Assembly: GCA_002811675.1 (NCBI GenBank)
Contig: PDIM01010337.1
Span: 153,305 to 217,304, forward strand
Direction of reading: 5' to 3'
DNA from: Ichthyosporea sp. XGB-2017a
Lineage: Eukaryota; Opisthokonta; Ichthyosporea
DNA: 64,000 nt
The position numbers and the translations under genes are program-made. The notes under the pieces are model-generated. The model was not told the origin of the DNA and searched no databases. It saw nothing but the letters and a program-made list of their open reading frames with translations. Positions within the stretch are counted from its first letter, which is position 1, and each line of letters opens with the position of its first letter. Of this stretch, positions 42,910 through 53,026 are shown one piece after another.

Positions 42910-44035
42910 GATTTAATAAAAAAATTTCGTCTTAATAACTGTATCCTGATTTAAAAAAGTAAAATCTATAGGAATTAAAATTTGGGCGATTAATTCTCTC
43001 CACCCCGATAATAAAATCAACTCTTCGTTCGAACTTATAAATCAATCGTTCCCAACACTTCCTTCCTCAACGATATGATTAAACTCAATCAAACTTCCCA
43101 AAGAAACTACAACAAATGAAAACGTAAGCGTCAAATATATCAACTCTCGCTTCTTTGTTCTTTTGCTTAATTTCCTCCTACTGAAGATCCGTCTCTACTT
43201 GCTTATCTCTCGGATTTCTAAAAAAAAAGAACAAGAAAAAAAAAGCCAAATTGCCTTTTGCCTTGCTGCAGCCTGCAGAGCCAGCAAGTTGCATTTTTCT
43301 TGTGTATGGACAAGTTCATATAAAAATGAGGCAGTTCATGTCGCAGGTCATGGAGCTATGCATTGGCTTCTTTCTAAATTCTAAATCCCCCCCGCCCCCC
43401 TTTCCCCGTTTCTTTCTTTTTTTACCTTTTCAGGATATAATTCACCATATATAGAAATATTATACTATATACAGTATACCAATGAAGAAATAAACCAATC
43501 ATCATATAGAGAAATATTTTTCTGCATTTATAATTCTGGTTCTATGTACATCATGTATTATAATGTACAGGCGTATAAATTTATAATTTCGTATTGCGTG
43601 GCAAGCCAAGGCTGGCGGCCCCTGATCATGATGATATATACCCTTCCCTGTACATTATTAAATTTATTATGTAATATAATACTATAGGAGAATCTCATAG
43701 AGATAATTATTTATTTTTTTATTATTTACTTCTTTAAAAATATTATTGTTATTAAAATTATCCAGTACGTTATTATGTAACAAATATTGGCTGTGTAGTT
43801 TGTAGAGATTGAGATTCCTCCAGCGTGCAAGCTTTGTTGCAGATCTGTTTGTTTTCAGTCTGGGTGGTTGATTAGTAAGTCAGAGGAAGGAAGGAAACAA
43901 CAGTGGCAAAGTGTTTGTTTGTTTGTTGTGTTTATTCTTTTCTCCTTTGATTTGGTTATTTTGTGTATGTTTTTTAATGGTAATGGGTATAATGATTGAT
44001 TTTTGAATCCTGGGAATTGTCAAATTAAAGAAATA
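42910..44035. other. Intergenic / divergent promoter, BRI3 and cyclin
   Basis: About 1.1 kb, AT-rich with ATATA tracts near 43440-43480 and TTTATAATT at about 43519 and 43579. A short ORF at 43163-43384 is not convincing. No RNA gene seen. Confidence 0.4.
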
Positions 44036-45439
44036 ATGAGTGGTATTGGGCACAGACCGGCTGTTTCTTTAGGCCATGAGGGGACAGAATATGGGGGTAA
44101 AAGTGGCGTAAAGTATTGCCCGAAACGAAGACCGGCATCCCACTCTGAAGACGATAAAGAAGAAAAAACGAGGCTGATCAAAGTACTTGACGAGGCTCTG
44201 TGTGCCATTATCGAATATAATGATCGCTTAGTTTCAGACGAAGAGGTTGAAAGGGTGCTAACGAAGTTCGACGCCAATAAGAGACCCAACATATCAATTT
44301 TGCAGTATTTGGAGCGAATTGCGAAATATGCTCCATGCTCGACCCAGTGTTTTATCATTGCACTGATTTATCTTGATCGAATCATCTATGCCAAAGATAA
44401 AACTAAGGCTAAAGGTGGTAATGAAGGGGTAAAAACGGGAACTGATTGTGGGGAAATAATGCTTACTTCTTTGAACGTACATCGGCTGTTAATTACGTCA
44501 ATCATGACAGCTGCAAAATACTTCGATGACAATTATTATAAGAATCAGTTTTATGCTCGCGTTGGTGGTGTACCGAATAACGAATTAAACACTCTAGAAC
44601 TGGAATTTTTGTTTATGCTTGATTTTAATCTCCATATAACGGAACTAGAGTATGAAAAGTATAAGCTAAAACTTTTAGGGAAAACTGGAAATATGTTCAC
44701 AAATAGGGGCGAGTTCCTGTATGTGGAGGAGAATGTAGGAAACAAACCTCCAGGGGGCTTTAAAAGGGGGAAATGTCTGAATTATATGCGTTCTGTTAGT
44801 ATGCCTGAAGGGGTGGACTGTGTCAGTGGTGAAATTACAAGTCCAAAAGATGTAGATTATGAAGCACGCTCGCAAAGAAGCGAAGGAACTAAAGGGCACT
44901 ATATCGATTCATCAGGGGACCCCTGGACTTCCGCACCGGGTGTGGGAGTGGAAGAGGCAGTAGGCAAGCGAACGCAATTGGGGTATATAAATGGGAATGC
45001 TCGTACAGATAACAAAGAAAACCCTGTATCGGGCCTTAATGAGTTATGCAAGCTTATTGTAAAGTTTGGGGTAGCTAAAAAACAAATTCCAGACTCCTCG
45101 AAAAATGATCTTGTTAACCGGGCTGTTGAGTTATGTAAGGAAGCTTGTCCACCAGGTGTTTTCTGTAAATGCCCAAAGTTGAAGTTTCCACACCCTTCAG
45201 AAAGCCAGCCAATTTGCTGCGACATTTGTAAACTCCCGATGAGGACCCAATTTTATTCATCCGCTGAATCTCCTCCAAGCTACGCTAGAAAACAGACCTC
45301 TCCATTCACCATGGAATCTCTGAAAGGAATATGTGAAACGCTTGTAAACGAAAATAAGTGCCTATCACCAGGGTTTGTAACGAGATCTGTGAAGGGAATT
45401 GACCGACTAAAGAAGCACAATTTCGTATTGATTTCATAG
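44036..45439 (+). CDS. PHO80/PCL-type cyclin with cysteine-rich C-terminus
   Basis: 467 residues from ATG 44036 (MSGIGHRPAVSLG). A cyclin box of the PHO80 (cyclin P/Y-like) kind spans about 40-210: VLDEALCAIIEYND, NISILQYLERIAKYAPCSTQ with CFIIALIYLDRI, LNVHRLLITSIMTAAKYFDD, NNELNTLELEFLFMLDFNLH. Such cyclins activate PHO85/CDK5/CDK14-class kinases. The C-terminal half is long and not recognised. It holds a dense cysteine patch at about 365-400 (CKEACPPGVFCKCPK, then ICCDICKLPM) that could bind zinc. The 123-bp gap to the next stop suggests overlapping 3' UTRs. Confidence 0.85.
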   Translation: MSGIGHRPAVSLGHEGTEYGGKSGVKYCPKRRPASHSEDDKEEKTRLIKVLDEALCAIIEYNDRLVSDEEVERVLTKFDANKRPNISILQYLERIAKYAPCSTQCFIIALIYLDRIIYAKDKTKAKGGNEGVKTGTDCGEIMLTSLNVHRLLITSIMTAAKYFDDNYYKNQFYARVGGVPNNELNTLELEFLFMLDFNLHITELEYEKYKLKLLGKTGNMFTNRGEFLYVEENVGNKPPGGFKRGKCLNYMRSVSMPEGVDCVSGEITSPKDVDYEARSQRSEGTKGHYIDSSGDPWTSAPGVGVEEAVGKRTQLGYINGNARTDNKENPVSGLNELCKLIVKFGVAKKQIPDSSKNDLVNRAVELCKEACPPGVFCKCPKLKFPHPSESQPICCDICKLPMRTQFYSSAESPPSYARKQTSPFTMESLKGICETLVNENKCLSPGFVTRSVKGIDRLKKHNFVLIS

Positions 45440-45562
45440 AAGCGAAATGCCACGCATCGTAGTTTACTTTTATTTCGATCAACCGTTTCATTCAGCCTGT
45501 CAGATATCCACTGTAGACCATTCACTTCATTGTAATAAAGTCCGTTTATGAAATTCAAGAAG

Positions 45563-48500
45563 TTATTGCTTTGATCTTGCACTTTTAGAAGTTGTGGGTT
45601 TTGAAAACTTGCCGAGAATGCTCTCAATTATTGCACCCCCCTCTACCGTGTCCTGTGCTTCTTCTTCAAGTCTTGATATTATCTGCGAATGCTTTGTTGG
45701 GTGGGTCGCAAACAATCGTTCTATAACGTGCTCTCCAAGTGCTTTGCCGAATGACCCTTTGCACTGGATACAAGTGATAGCTAGATTAAGAATAATGTAC
45801 ACACTACTATTGATCCACTTCATTGAATTTAATATGTGGAGGGTGTATAATCCATTTACAAGTGCGATTTCATTTTTAGAGCTTTTAATCAAATCCACGG
45901 CTTCCTTTACCGCGGCTGTGCGGTAGCGCCCCCCCTTTAGACGAGGAAGGCATTCCGCCATAAAAACCATTTCTATATTCACGTCTAAATGCCGGTCTGC
46001 TTTCCCGAAGGTGCTAAAATATAAGTCTCCAACAGAAGGAAACTGTGCGGCCAAACTCATGCAAGCACTTACAATTGGCTTGAGACCTTCTTCTTCAATA
46101 TCACGTGACAATATCCTTTCAATAAAGGGGACATATCTGGAAATGTTACCTTGCCTAAATAGTTCGCCAAAGCGTTTCTCTGTAACGGTAGATAAAAGAA
46201 GGTCACTGTTATCTTTTGTGGCAGCGGATTCAATTCTGGCGTTTTCTTGGACAAGGCCAATCTCATGCGATAAAACCTCTGACAGCAGAAGTAACAATAT
46301 GGCCAGGTCTTTAACTTCATTGAAAGTAAACCATCTAGTTTCTATTATATCTAAAACATGCAGAATAAAGCCTGATATACCTGAAGATGGATGAGAGGCA
46401 AACACTGTTTCCTTCTTTTGGGCAAATAGCACTTGCATCAATGACTTTAGTAAGGACGGCGATTTGATTATCAGGGCAGCAAACGTGTTGGGTGTAAAAA
46501 GCTGTGGAAATTGCAATTCTATAGGCAATGAGCATAGCAGCGATACTTTTGCATAAACTTGAATGCAATAAAATATGGTCGTGCAACTGAGACAGTCGCT
46601 CATTTTTTCCCAAAAAGTGGCTGAAAAGAAAGGAATATCAAATGGAATTGACCCAGAGCTACTTGCAGTTGTGTCAAGAATTGCAGAACACAAGAAAGCT
46701 AGAGCTCCTAATTTTGGATCTCTAGCGGACAGTGCGGGGCATTTGGCTTTGGCAGTAAACACAATATTCAAGCTCTGGAGAAGTATTTGCCTTAACTGCG
46801 ATGCATACTCCTTTCTCATAGCCTGAAATACATTTTTAATAATCAACTGCAATTTTCCTAGAGTCGAAGGATATTCATCCATAGTTTCAATTACCAGCGG
46901 GCATAAGCATTCAACCAGTCCCAGTCGCTTGCAGTTCCAAATCCATTGAACATACTGGACTAGAAAATTCGAACCAATATTTAGGAATCGAGGACAATCT
47001 AAAGGCAAACAGGCAAGAAAATAAGACAGATTGATGTCTTCTAGGACAAAGTGAACCTTGTGATTCCTGCTCTTGCCATTAAAAAATTCTTCCAATGCAA
47101 CAAAGAAAACGTTAGCATCTTCTTTAGCAGAAAATACTTTGGGAATGTGGCGCATGAGTTTGTACAAGGTTGGAATTACTACTTCATATATCTCTTTAGC
47201 AAGGTCATAACCGTCATCTATCCGAAAACTATGCACGGGCACATTCTTCTTAGCAAAACTTTCTTTAAATATATTGTTTGAGTTCATTTTAACGATATCA
47301 TATGGGTCATTTACTGAGGATTCTTCCCGTTCTCTATATTCGCCCATTATTTTATCGGGGAGTTGTGCGGTGACAATACTGCTTTGAATTATAGCTCCTA
47401 TAATATCCAGAGAGCGACCTCGAGCTTTCCAACCCCAATTAAAGTTAAGCTTGCGGATACATAGGCAGAGCAGCATGCATAACTGTTCTTTTTTAAGAGA
47501 AGCGTTATTCACTAAAAACATCGCAACGCTTAAACTTCTGTTCATTATAACCTTTTCTTTCTCATGAAGACCACAGATAACTATGTTGAACAAACAAGGA
47601 CCTAAAAGTTTCTTCATAGAATTGTCAAAACTTCTTTGGCTTAATATTTGTGCCAGCTGATGGATGAACTCAAACATCTGTTTCTTTTGAGATGAAGAGC
47701 ATGTACCCCAAAGTTCAGAAAATATCATAGGAAGTGAAAGGATCAGGCATTCAGAAAATTTGCAAGAAACCATTCTAAATATTTTTACAAGGAAATTTAA
47801 CAATTCAGTTCCTTTTCCGAATTCAAGAGACTTCTGTTCACCAAGACCTTTAACCTGCCAACTGTCTTTCAAGTTCAACACAGAACTTGAAATAACCAAA
47901 CATCTGTAATGATCATTCAAATTGCATTTGCAAATCATATCCGCTATAAAACGATAATTTTCCTGTGATACACGCTTTCCAAATAGAAACAAAAAGCATC
48001 TTCTAGTTAGAGCTGGCTCATTGTTGGCCAATAAGCTCTCTACAATGTGGACTAAAAGCTGAAATAGTGGAATAAGAGATGGGGGCTTGCTACCAAAAAC
48101 ACTCTCGTCCACATTCCATGGCAACATAGAACAGAAACTGACTTTGAATACAAAGAATTCCAAAGTTGTAGGTAGCCTTGCAAGCTCAGCATAGTCTCTG
48201 ATATTGTTGTACATTGAGCTTTTCATATTCAACCATTGAAGTGCTAAAGTATTATTCACTTTGATATTCTCTTTTTCCGATTTTCCTTTTTTCCAAGTAG
48301 AATAGGCAAATTCTTCGCCCTGCTGCAGCAGCAGTCCAACTATCCACAAGTGTACGTTTTGATTTCTCTTTGGTGCTTCGGCTGCTTTTAATCCAAACCA
48401 GGCATTGCAATAGTGTCCAAGCAATATTAGTTTTTTCATTGAGTCTTTTTCCAAGCTGATCAAGCGGCTTGAAGATTTTAGAACGTTAAATAAATCATTA

Positions 48501-48655
48501 ACGCACAATATTAATTCAGGGGGAGCATTAAACAAATCATGACGTTGATCCTTAATTTTTTTCCAGATTTCCTTCATAGATACAGAATTGTATGGAGCTT
48601 GGTCTCCCTGGAGAATACAATCCACAGGAATTCCATTGTGGAACAAATCCATCAA
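45563..48655 (-). CDS. Uncharacterised 1030-residue alpha-helical protein
   Basis: 1030 residues, single exon, starting MMDLFHNGIPVDCILQGDQA. Not recognised. The sequence is rich in Leu/Ile/Cys helices throughout with no transmembrane pattern or catalytic motif, as in HEAT-like scaffolds such as Integrator or Fanconi-type subunits. Examples are LFQLLVHIVESLLANNEPAL, SVAMFLVNNASLKKEQLCML and PIVSACMSLAAQFPSVGDLY. The short tail is basic (KFSKPTTSKSARSKQ), suggesting a nuclear protein. A start at the second Met is equally possible. I tried by memory to match it to INTS2, INTS5 and FANCI and saw no convincing alignment. Confidence 0.75.
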   Translation of the reverse strand: MMDLFHNGIPVDCILQGDQAPYNSVSMKEIWKKIKDQRHDLFNAPPELILCVNDLFNVLKSSSRLISLEKDSMKKLILLGHYCNAWFGLKAAEAPKRNQNVHLWIVGLLLQQGEEFAYSTWKKGKSEKENIKVNNTLALQWLNMKSSMYNNIRDYAELARLPTTLEFFVFKVSFCSMLPWNVDESVFGSKPPSLIPLFQLLVHIVESLLANNEPALTRRCFLFLFGKRVSQENYRFIADMICKCNLNDHYRCLVISSSVLNLKDSWQVKGLGEQKSLEFGKGTELLNFLVKIFRMVSCKFSECLILSLPMIFSELWGTCSSSQKKQMFEFIHQLAQILSQRSFDNSMKKLLGPCLFNIVICGLHEKEKVIMNRSLSVAMFLVNNASLKKEQLCMLLCLCIRKLNFNWGWKARGRSLDIIGAIIQSSIVTAQLPDKIMGEYREREESSVNDPYDIVKMNSNNIFKESFAKKNVPVHSFRIDDGYDLAKEIYEVVIPTLYKLMRHIPKVFSAKEDANVFFVALEEFFNGKSRNHKVHFVLEDINLSYFLACLPLDCPRFLNIGSNFLVQYVQWIWNCKRLGLVECLCPLVIETMDEYPSTLGKLQLIIKNVFQAMRKEYASQLRQILLQSLNIVFTAKAKCPALSARDPKLGALAFLCSAILDTTASSSGSIPFDIPFFSATFWEKMSDCLSCTTIFYCIQVYAKVSLLCSLPIELQFPQLFTPNTFAALIIKSPSLLKSLMQVLFAQKKETVFASHPSSGISGFILHVLDIIETRWFTFNEVKDLAILLLLLSEVLSHEIGLVQENARIESAATKDNSDLLLSTVTEKRFGELFRQGNISRYVPFIERILSRDIEEEGLKPIVSACMSLAAQFPSVGDLYFSTFGKADRHLDVNIEMVFMAECLPRLKGGRYRTAAVKEAVDLIKSSKNEIALVNGLYTLHILNSMKWINSSVYIILNLAITCIQCKGSFGKALGEHVIERLFATHPTKHSQIISRLEEEAQDTVEGGAIIESILGKFSKPTTSKSARSKQ

Positions 48656-49169
48656 AAAGAAAAAAAAAGAGTCTATATATATTATAAACTTTTAAATACC
48701 GATTCAAACCGAGCCCGACTAAGATTCCTGTCCAACTAATCTGAGATCTGTATTCAAATCATAACAATATACTTTAAATTTAAAGTAAAACAACCCCTTT
48801 GAGAAAAACACAGAACAGGAAAAAGCCAAAAAAAAAGAAAAGAAAAAGAAAAAGCAGAGAAAGACGAGTTTTCGCGCCTAAACCACCCAATTGACTCATT
48901 TGGAAATAAGCACAAAAATAGAAAAATTGGCATTTAGGTAAAGTGTCAAAATATAAACACAGGTAAATATTATAAGGGCCTGTGTCCTGTGTGTTGTTGT
49001 TGTTTGGCTGCCTCTTCCAATAGTGTGGTCTCAGGAAGTTGGGGGTACTTGGTGGTGTGGACTGTCTATCTACTAGTGTGAGATTGTGGGTTGTTTGGGT
49101 TTGATTACAGGGACTTTTGATGGGTAGATTTTATAGAGTTAAGAAGAATTTAATTGAAAAGGAAATAAG
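48656..49169. promoter_or_regulatory. Divergent promoter, helical protein / CatSper-like channel
   Basis: 514 bp between divergent start codons, AT-rich with a palindromic ACTTTAAATTTAAAGT at 48771-48786 and purine-rich tract at 48820-48865. No coding ORF. Confidence 0.4.
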
Positions 49170-50762
49170 ATGTCAGACGATTCAAATTTTAAATATGATC
49201 AAGAGAGTCACCTCCTCAATAAATATAAGAAATCTCTGATAGATATTCGGCAATCAAGAGGATTGGACCAGCTTGACTCTGAATTGAACGATGAAGACGA
49301 AGATGCTGAGAATGGAGATACATTTGAAGAGTATACGGTGTAAGTATTTTTTAAAGTTCTTTATCAATTCTAAGTTAGTCTCTCTTGTGATTTCCGAGTT
49401 GTCTCTAATTTATTCATATTGCTTAATAGCCCTGACACACTTACTCCCGAGAAAAAAGCAGAGAAAGAAGCCAAGCGAGTGTCAATAGCTGACGTATTTG
49501 ATGATATGGAGGAGCAAGGGAATTACATCAAATCAAATGCACATTTACGGCGAAGTATCGTAACTTCTACGCTAAATGTGAGTGCAAAGAAAAGGGAACA
49601 TAAAGCCGAAGACGAAGACAAACAGGAAGACGGGGACGAGGAGGAGAATTTCTCAAAATTCAGGCTTTTTGTCAATGACTTTGTTGAGAGCAAAACATTT
49701 GGTGGCGCCATTCTTGGAGTCATTTTTTTCAACACAATTATCATCGGGGTGCAAACAGACAAGCAAATTGAAATCGACGGGGGCTATTATTTTCAGGCTA
49801 TTGACCAGGTGCTGATGGGAATCTATATTTTTGAGTTGGTCTTAAAATTCTATGCTTATCGGTCCAAGTTCTTCAGTAGTGGGTGGAATACATTTGATTT
49901 TATTATTGTTCTCACCAGTTTAACTGACTATCTTCAATATATAATTGGGGAGGTCTTGAGCGGCGTTGACACAGGGGTATTTAGAATTTTCAGAATATTT
50001 CGAACATTTAGAGCGTTTCGAGCCCTTCGGGTTCTAAGAACGATTCGTTTTCTGAAAGGACTTCAAGTCATTGTGTTTACAATAGTCCGCTCTATCCCCG
50101 CGATGGGTAGGATTGTATGCTTAATGCTTCTTGTAATGTATGTTTTTGCTGTGATTGGAATGGACCTCTATAGTGAAGTATCCGCAGAATTCTTCGGAGA
50201 TTTGTTTGTGACTTTTTTTACATTGTTCCAGCTCATGACGCTTGATAACTGGTTCGATATTTATACTGCAATGCGAAACAAAGAGCCTACTTGTTTCGCA
50301 TATCTGTTTTTCTACATCGTCATCGAAACTTTCATTTTTCTCAACCTTTTTATCGCTGTTATAGTAACAAACTTCGAGGGCATCTTAAAGTCCATGGACG
50401 AAGAAAACGCAGCAAGAAGGAATTCTAAACGATCATTCGCGCGAAGCACCGCTGATGACCAGGAAGACATCGACAATGAAGACTACTATACAAGTCCTTC
50501 TACGAAGGAGGAGGAGCTTCTTCATTTTTTGGTTCTTAATGACAAGGAATACTCACCTGATGATGAGAAAACGGAAGGGGAATTTGTTTATGATAGTGTC
50601 ACTACGCAAGACCTTACACTCTCTGATTTTCGCTCCGAACTGATAAAAGAATACTACACTTCCTTAGCTGCCCTTGAGGGTTCTCTGTATGATGACATGG
50701 CCACACAATCAAACATCGATGACCTAGTAAGCTGTTTATACATCGATACGATTGATATGTGA
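49170..50762 (+). CDS. CatSper-type single-domain voltage-gated calcium channel, two exons
   Basis: Exon 1 (49170-49339) encodes an acidic cytosolic start, MSDDSNFKYDQ. A 90-nt intron (49340-49429) splits a valine codon. Exon 2 runs to 50762. The total is 500 residues with one six-helix domain. S1 lies at about 148-165 (ILGVIFFNTIIIGVQTD). S4 at 240-263 has arginine at every third position eight times (FRIFRIFRTFRAFRALRVLR). The pore filter TLDNW (327-331) fits the CatSper T-x-D-x-W signature. S6 is FIFLNLFIAVIVTNFE. CatSper channels form heterotetramers in sperm flagella, so this is probably one pore subunit of a flagellar Ca2+ channel. Subunit identity (1-4) is unsettled. The ends are acidic. 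Confidence 0.85.
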
Positions 50763-50787
50763 GCGATGAGGCTAAAATAAGTTGAAT

Positions 50788-52227
50788 TCACCATGAGCTA
50801 AAATCTCCAAACTGTCCTTTCACTTTAAGCTTTTTGGCAGGTTTCACATACGCCTCTTCAATTTCATCATCACTTGCGTAGCTAGTTATATTCAACAATG
50901 CAGAGCTCCCGGCATTTGTTTTCTGTTCTGCATCGCCCTTACTGTCCACGTCAGGGTTGTCAAAGGGATCAACAAATATCGTTGCTTTCTCGATTGCAAT
51001 TTTGCGTAGAGGTCTGTCATCAGAATCAACAGGAACATTTTCCAGTTCATCTAGGACGTTCATTCCCCCAACAACTTTCCCAAAGACCGTGTGCTTTTGA
51101 TTCAGATGGGGGCAAGGCTTGTAGGTAATAAAAAATTGAGATCCGTTCGTATTTGGACCTGAATTCGCCATACTCAGAACACCTCTTTCATCATGGCTTA
51201 GCCTTGATTTTTCATCTTCAAATTTTCCACCCCAAGCACATTCCCCTCCTCTTCCAGTACTTGTTGGATCCCCTCCTTGAATCATGAAGCCTTTGATGTT
51301 GCGGTGAAAAGTAACCCCATTATAAAAACCTCTCTTGCATAAGATTATAAAATTTTCACACGTTTTCGGAACAAGATCAGCATGAAGCTCTATGTTCAAC
51401 TCACCAAAGTTTGTACCCAATTGTGCATATGCTTTCGTAGAAATGTCAGCATACTTCGATAACGCCACTTCCTGTTTCGTAGCTACATCAGCTGCTGTGG
51501 AAGTGAAGGATGCTGCAACTTTACCGGTCGAATAATGGGTTTGTTTTCCTTTCTTTCTTTCTGCATTCAGTAAATTATCCCTGACTTTCTCTTCCTCTTT
51601 AAAGACACTTTCACGATACTCTTTCAATATACTGGCAGTCTCAGAGTTCACTGTTTTCAAGTTAGACGAGGCACTTTGGTCGCTTGAATTTTCACGCCTT
51701 AAATGATCAAAGTTCGACAAGTTTTTCAACTCAAGGTTACTCGGATCTTGGAGCGTTATAATATCTTTCTTTCTAAACCCAGTATCATCAAGAAGATCTT
51801 TAAAATTCTTAGACTTGATATTTAACTCCTCCACAGCTTCCACCGAAAAAACATTTCCTGATGTTTTAATGGCGACTATATGGGAATGCTCATTGAATAC
51901 TTTGTATGTTACTGGGCAATGGTACTGACCTTCCTTGTTTTTATGAAAATGGAGTTTTATGAGATCCTTTGTCGTTAAAGGCTCCCCTGAAACTGGATCA
52001 GTTTTATACTTTTTAATATAAGGTACCACATTGACAATGTCATACACTGCACCCTTTGCAGTACAAACGGGGTCCCTAAAAGGACTAAAAGTCAAGCTGC
52101 AACAATCAAAAGGCAATCGTTTATATTTTGACCTTCCCTCCAAAGAAGAAGCCTTCCCACCATAAACCGAAGACCATTCCTTAGCGGTCAGGTACATTTT
52201 ATCTTGCTGATGCTGTCTCTTCCCCAT
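50788..52227 (-). CDS. PPIL2: Cyclophilin with U-box (PPIL2/CYP60)
   Basis: 479 residues from ATG 52227 (MGKRQHQQDKMYLTAKEW), the typical PPIL2 start; the frame continues 6 codons upstream only to a GTG. The N-terminal U-box (about 30-105: RLPFDCCSLTFSPFRDPVCT, then VNVVPYIKKYKTDPVSGEPL) gives ubiquitin-ligase character, and in animals the protein is found in spliceosomes. The cyclophilin domain at about 275-430 has FHRNIKGFMIQGGDP, GPNTNGSQFFITYK and HTVFGKVVGGM. The residue equal to Trp121 of cyclophilin A is His (CPHLNQKH), so strong cyclosporin binding is not expected. Its stop is 25 bp from the CatSper-like stop. Confidence 0.95.
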   Translation of the reverse strand: MGKRQHQQDKMYLTAKEWSSVYGGKASSLEGRSKYKRLPFDCCSLTFSPFRDPVCTAKGAVYDIVNVVPYIKKYKTDPVSGEPLTTKDLIKLHFHKNKEGQYHCPVTYKVFNEHSHIVAIKTSGNVFSVEAVEELNIKSKNFKDLLDDTGFRKKDIITLQDPSNLELKNLSNFDHLRRENSSDQSASSNLKTVNSETASILKEYRESVFKEEEKVRDNLLNAERKKGKQTHYSTGKVAASFTSTAADVATKQEVALSKYADISTKAYAQLGTNFGELNIELHADLVPKTCENFIILCKRGFYNGVTFHRNIKGFMIQGGDPTSTGRGGECAWGGKFEDEKSRLSHDERGVLSMANSGPNTNGSQFFITYKPCPHLNQKHTVFGKVVGGMNVLDELENVPVDSDDRPLRKIAIEKATIFVDPFDNPDVDSKGDAEQKTNAGSSALLNITSYASDDEIEEAYVKPAKKLKVKGQFGDFSSW

Positions 52228-52812
52228 TGTGGCTTTTCTTCGCACTCAATCTCAATCTCACTACGTACAACATTAAATAAATCACGATAAACTCAACACC
52301 TTACACAAGCTTCAAAAAAGGCGAGTCCCAAGCCCCAGCTGGCCATATAATGTGTACACTACATGATAGCAGAGGCAGCACTCTGCAGTACACACACTCC
52401 ATGGTGATGGGAGTTTAGGGGATGGTTGCTAAGGAATCAGCTAGCTGCAGTTCATAACGACGTCACGTCGTTGTGGCGACCGATCGATTTCGATCGGGTA
52501 AACCCTAGACCTTGAAGGTCTGATAAACTTCTCTTGAATCCATGAGGAGCTTTTCAATTATAAATTAGACGACGTACGTATTTATAAATAATTTTAAAAA
52601 TAAAAAAACTCGATCTATGAACTGTGCCCATAGAAAAAGCCTTTGAAAAAGTAACCAAAACAGGGACTGGAAGGGTAGGGTTGAACAAGGGGTGTGGATT
52701 TGAGTTGTGACCTGATGAGGGGCGACGCCTTGAAATAATAATGCGATGATTTTGTGAAGAAATTTTTTTGGAGGCTGCAAAGTGTATTTTGCTTGACAAA
52801 AGTAGTTTCTCT

Positions 52813-52879
<67 letters not shown>

Positions 52880-53026
52880 TCTTGTTTGGGTGATTTTTTG
52901 AGTTTGTTCTTTTCTTTTTGCTTTGTTTGGCAAGGGGAAAGGTGAATCAAAGAGTGAATCAAACTATAGAGGACAGAAACACAGACACAGGCAGGAGGAA
53001 AACATATGAAAAGAGGAATATAAACT
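52228..53026. promoter_or_regulatory. Divergent promoter, PPIL2 / centriolin, with poly(T) run
   Basis: About 800 bp. Contains the inverted repeat CGATCGATTTCGATCG (52480-52495), TTATAAATTAGACGACG near 52558, and a pure T run of 61 bases at 52817-52877. No coding ORF; an A/T homopolymer frame on either strand is an artefact of the run. Confidence 0.45.
52817..52877. repeat. Poly(T) homopolymer, 61 bp
   Basis: Uninterrupted T run, about 150 bp upstream of the centriolin start codon. Length is likely to be inexact because such runs are error-prone in sequencing. May be a nucleosome-excluding promoter tract or the reverse of a poly(A) tail from a retroposed sequence; no target-site duplication was found. 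Confidence 0.85.

Noticed and set aside
52754-52945. ORFs over the poly(T) run
   Set aside because: Poly-Phe or poly-Lys frames produced by the homopolymer only.
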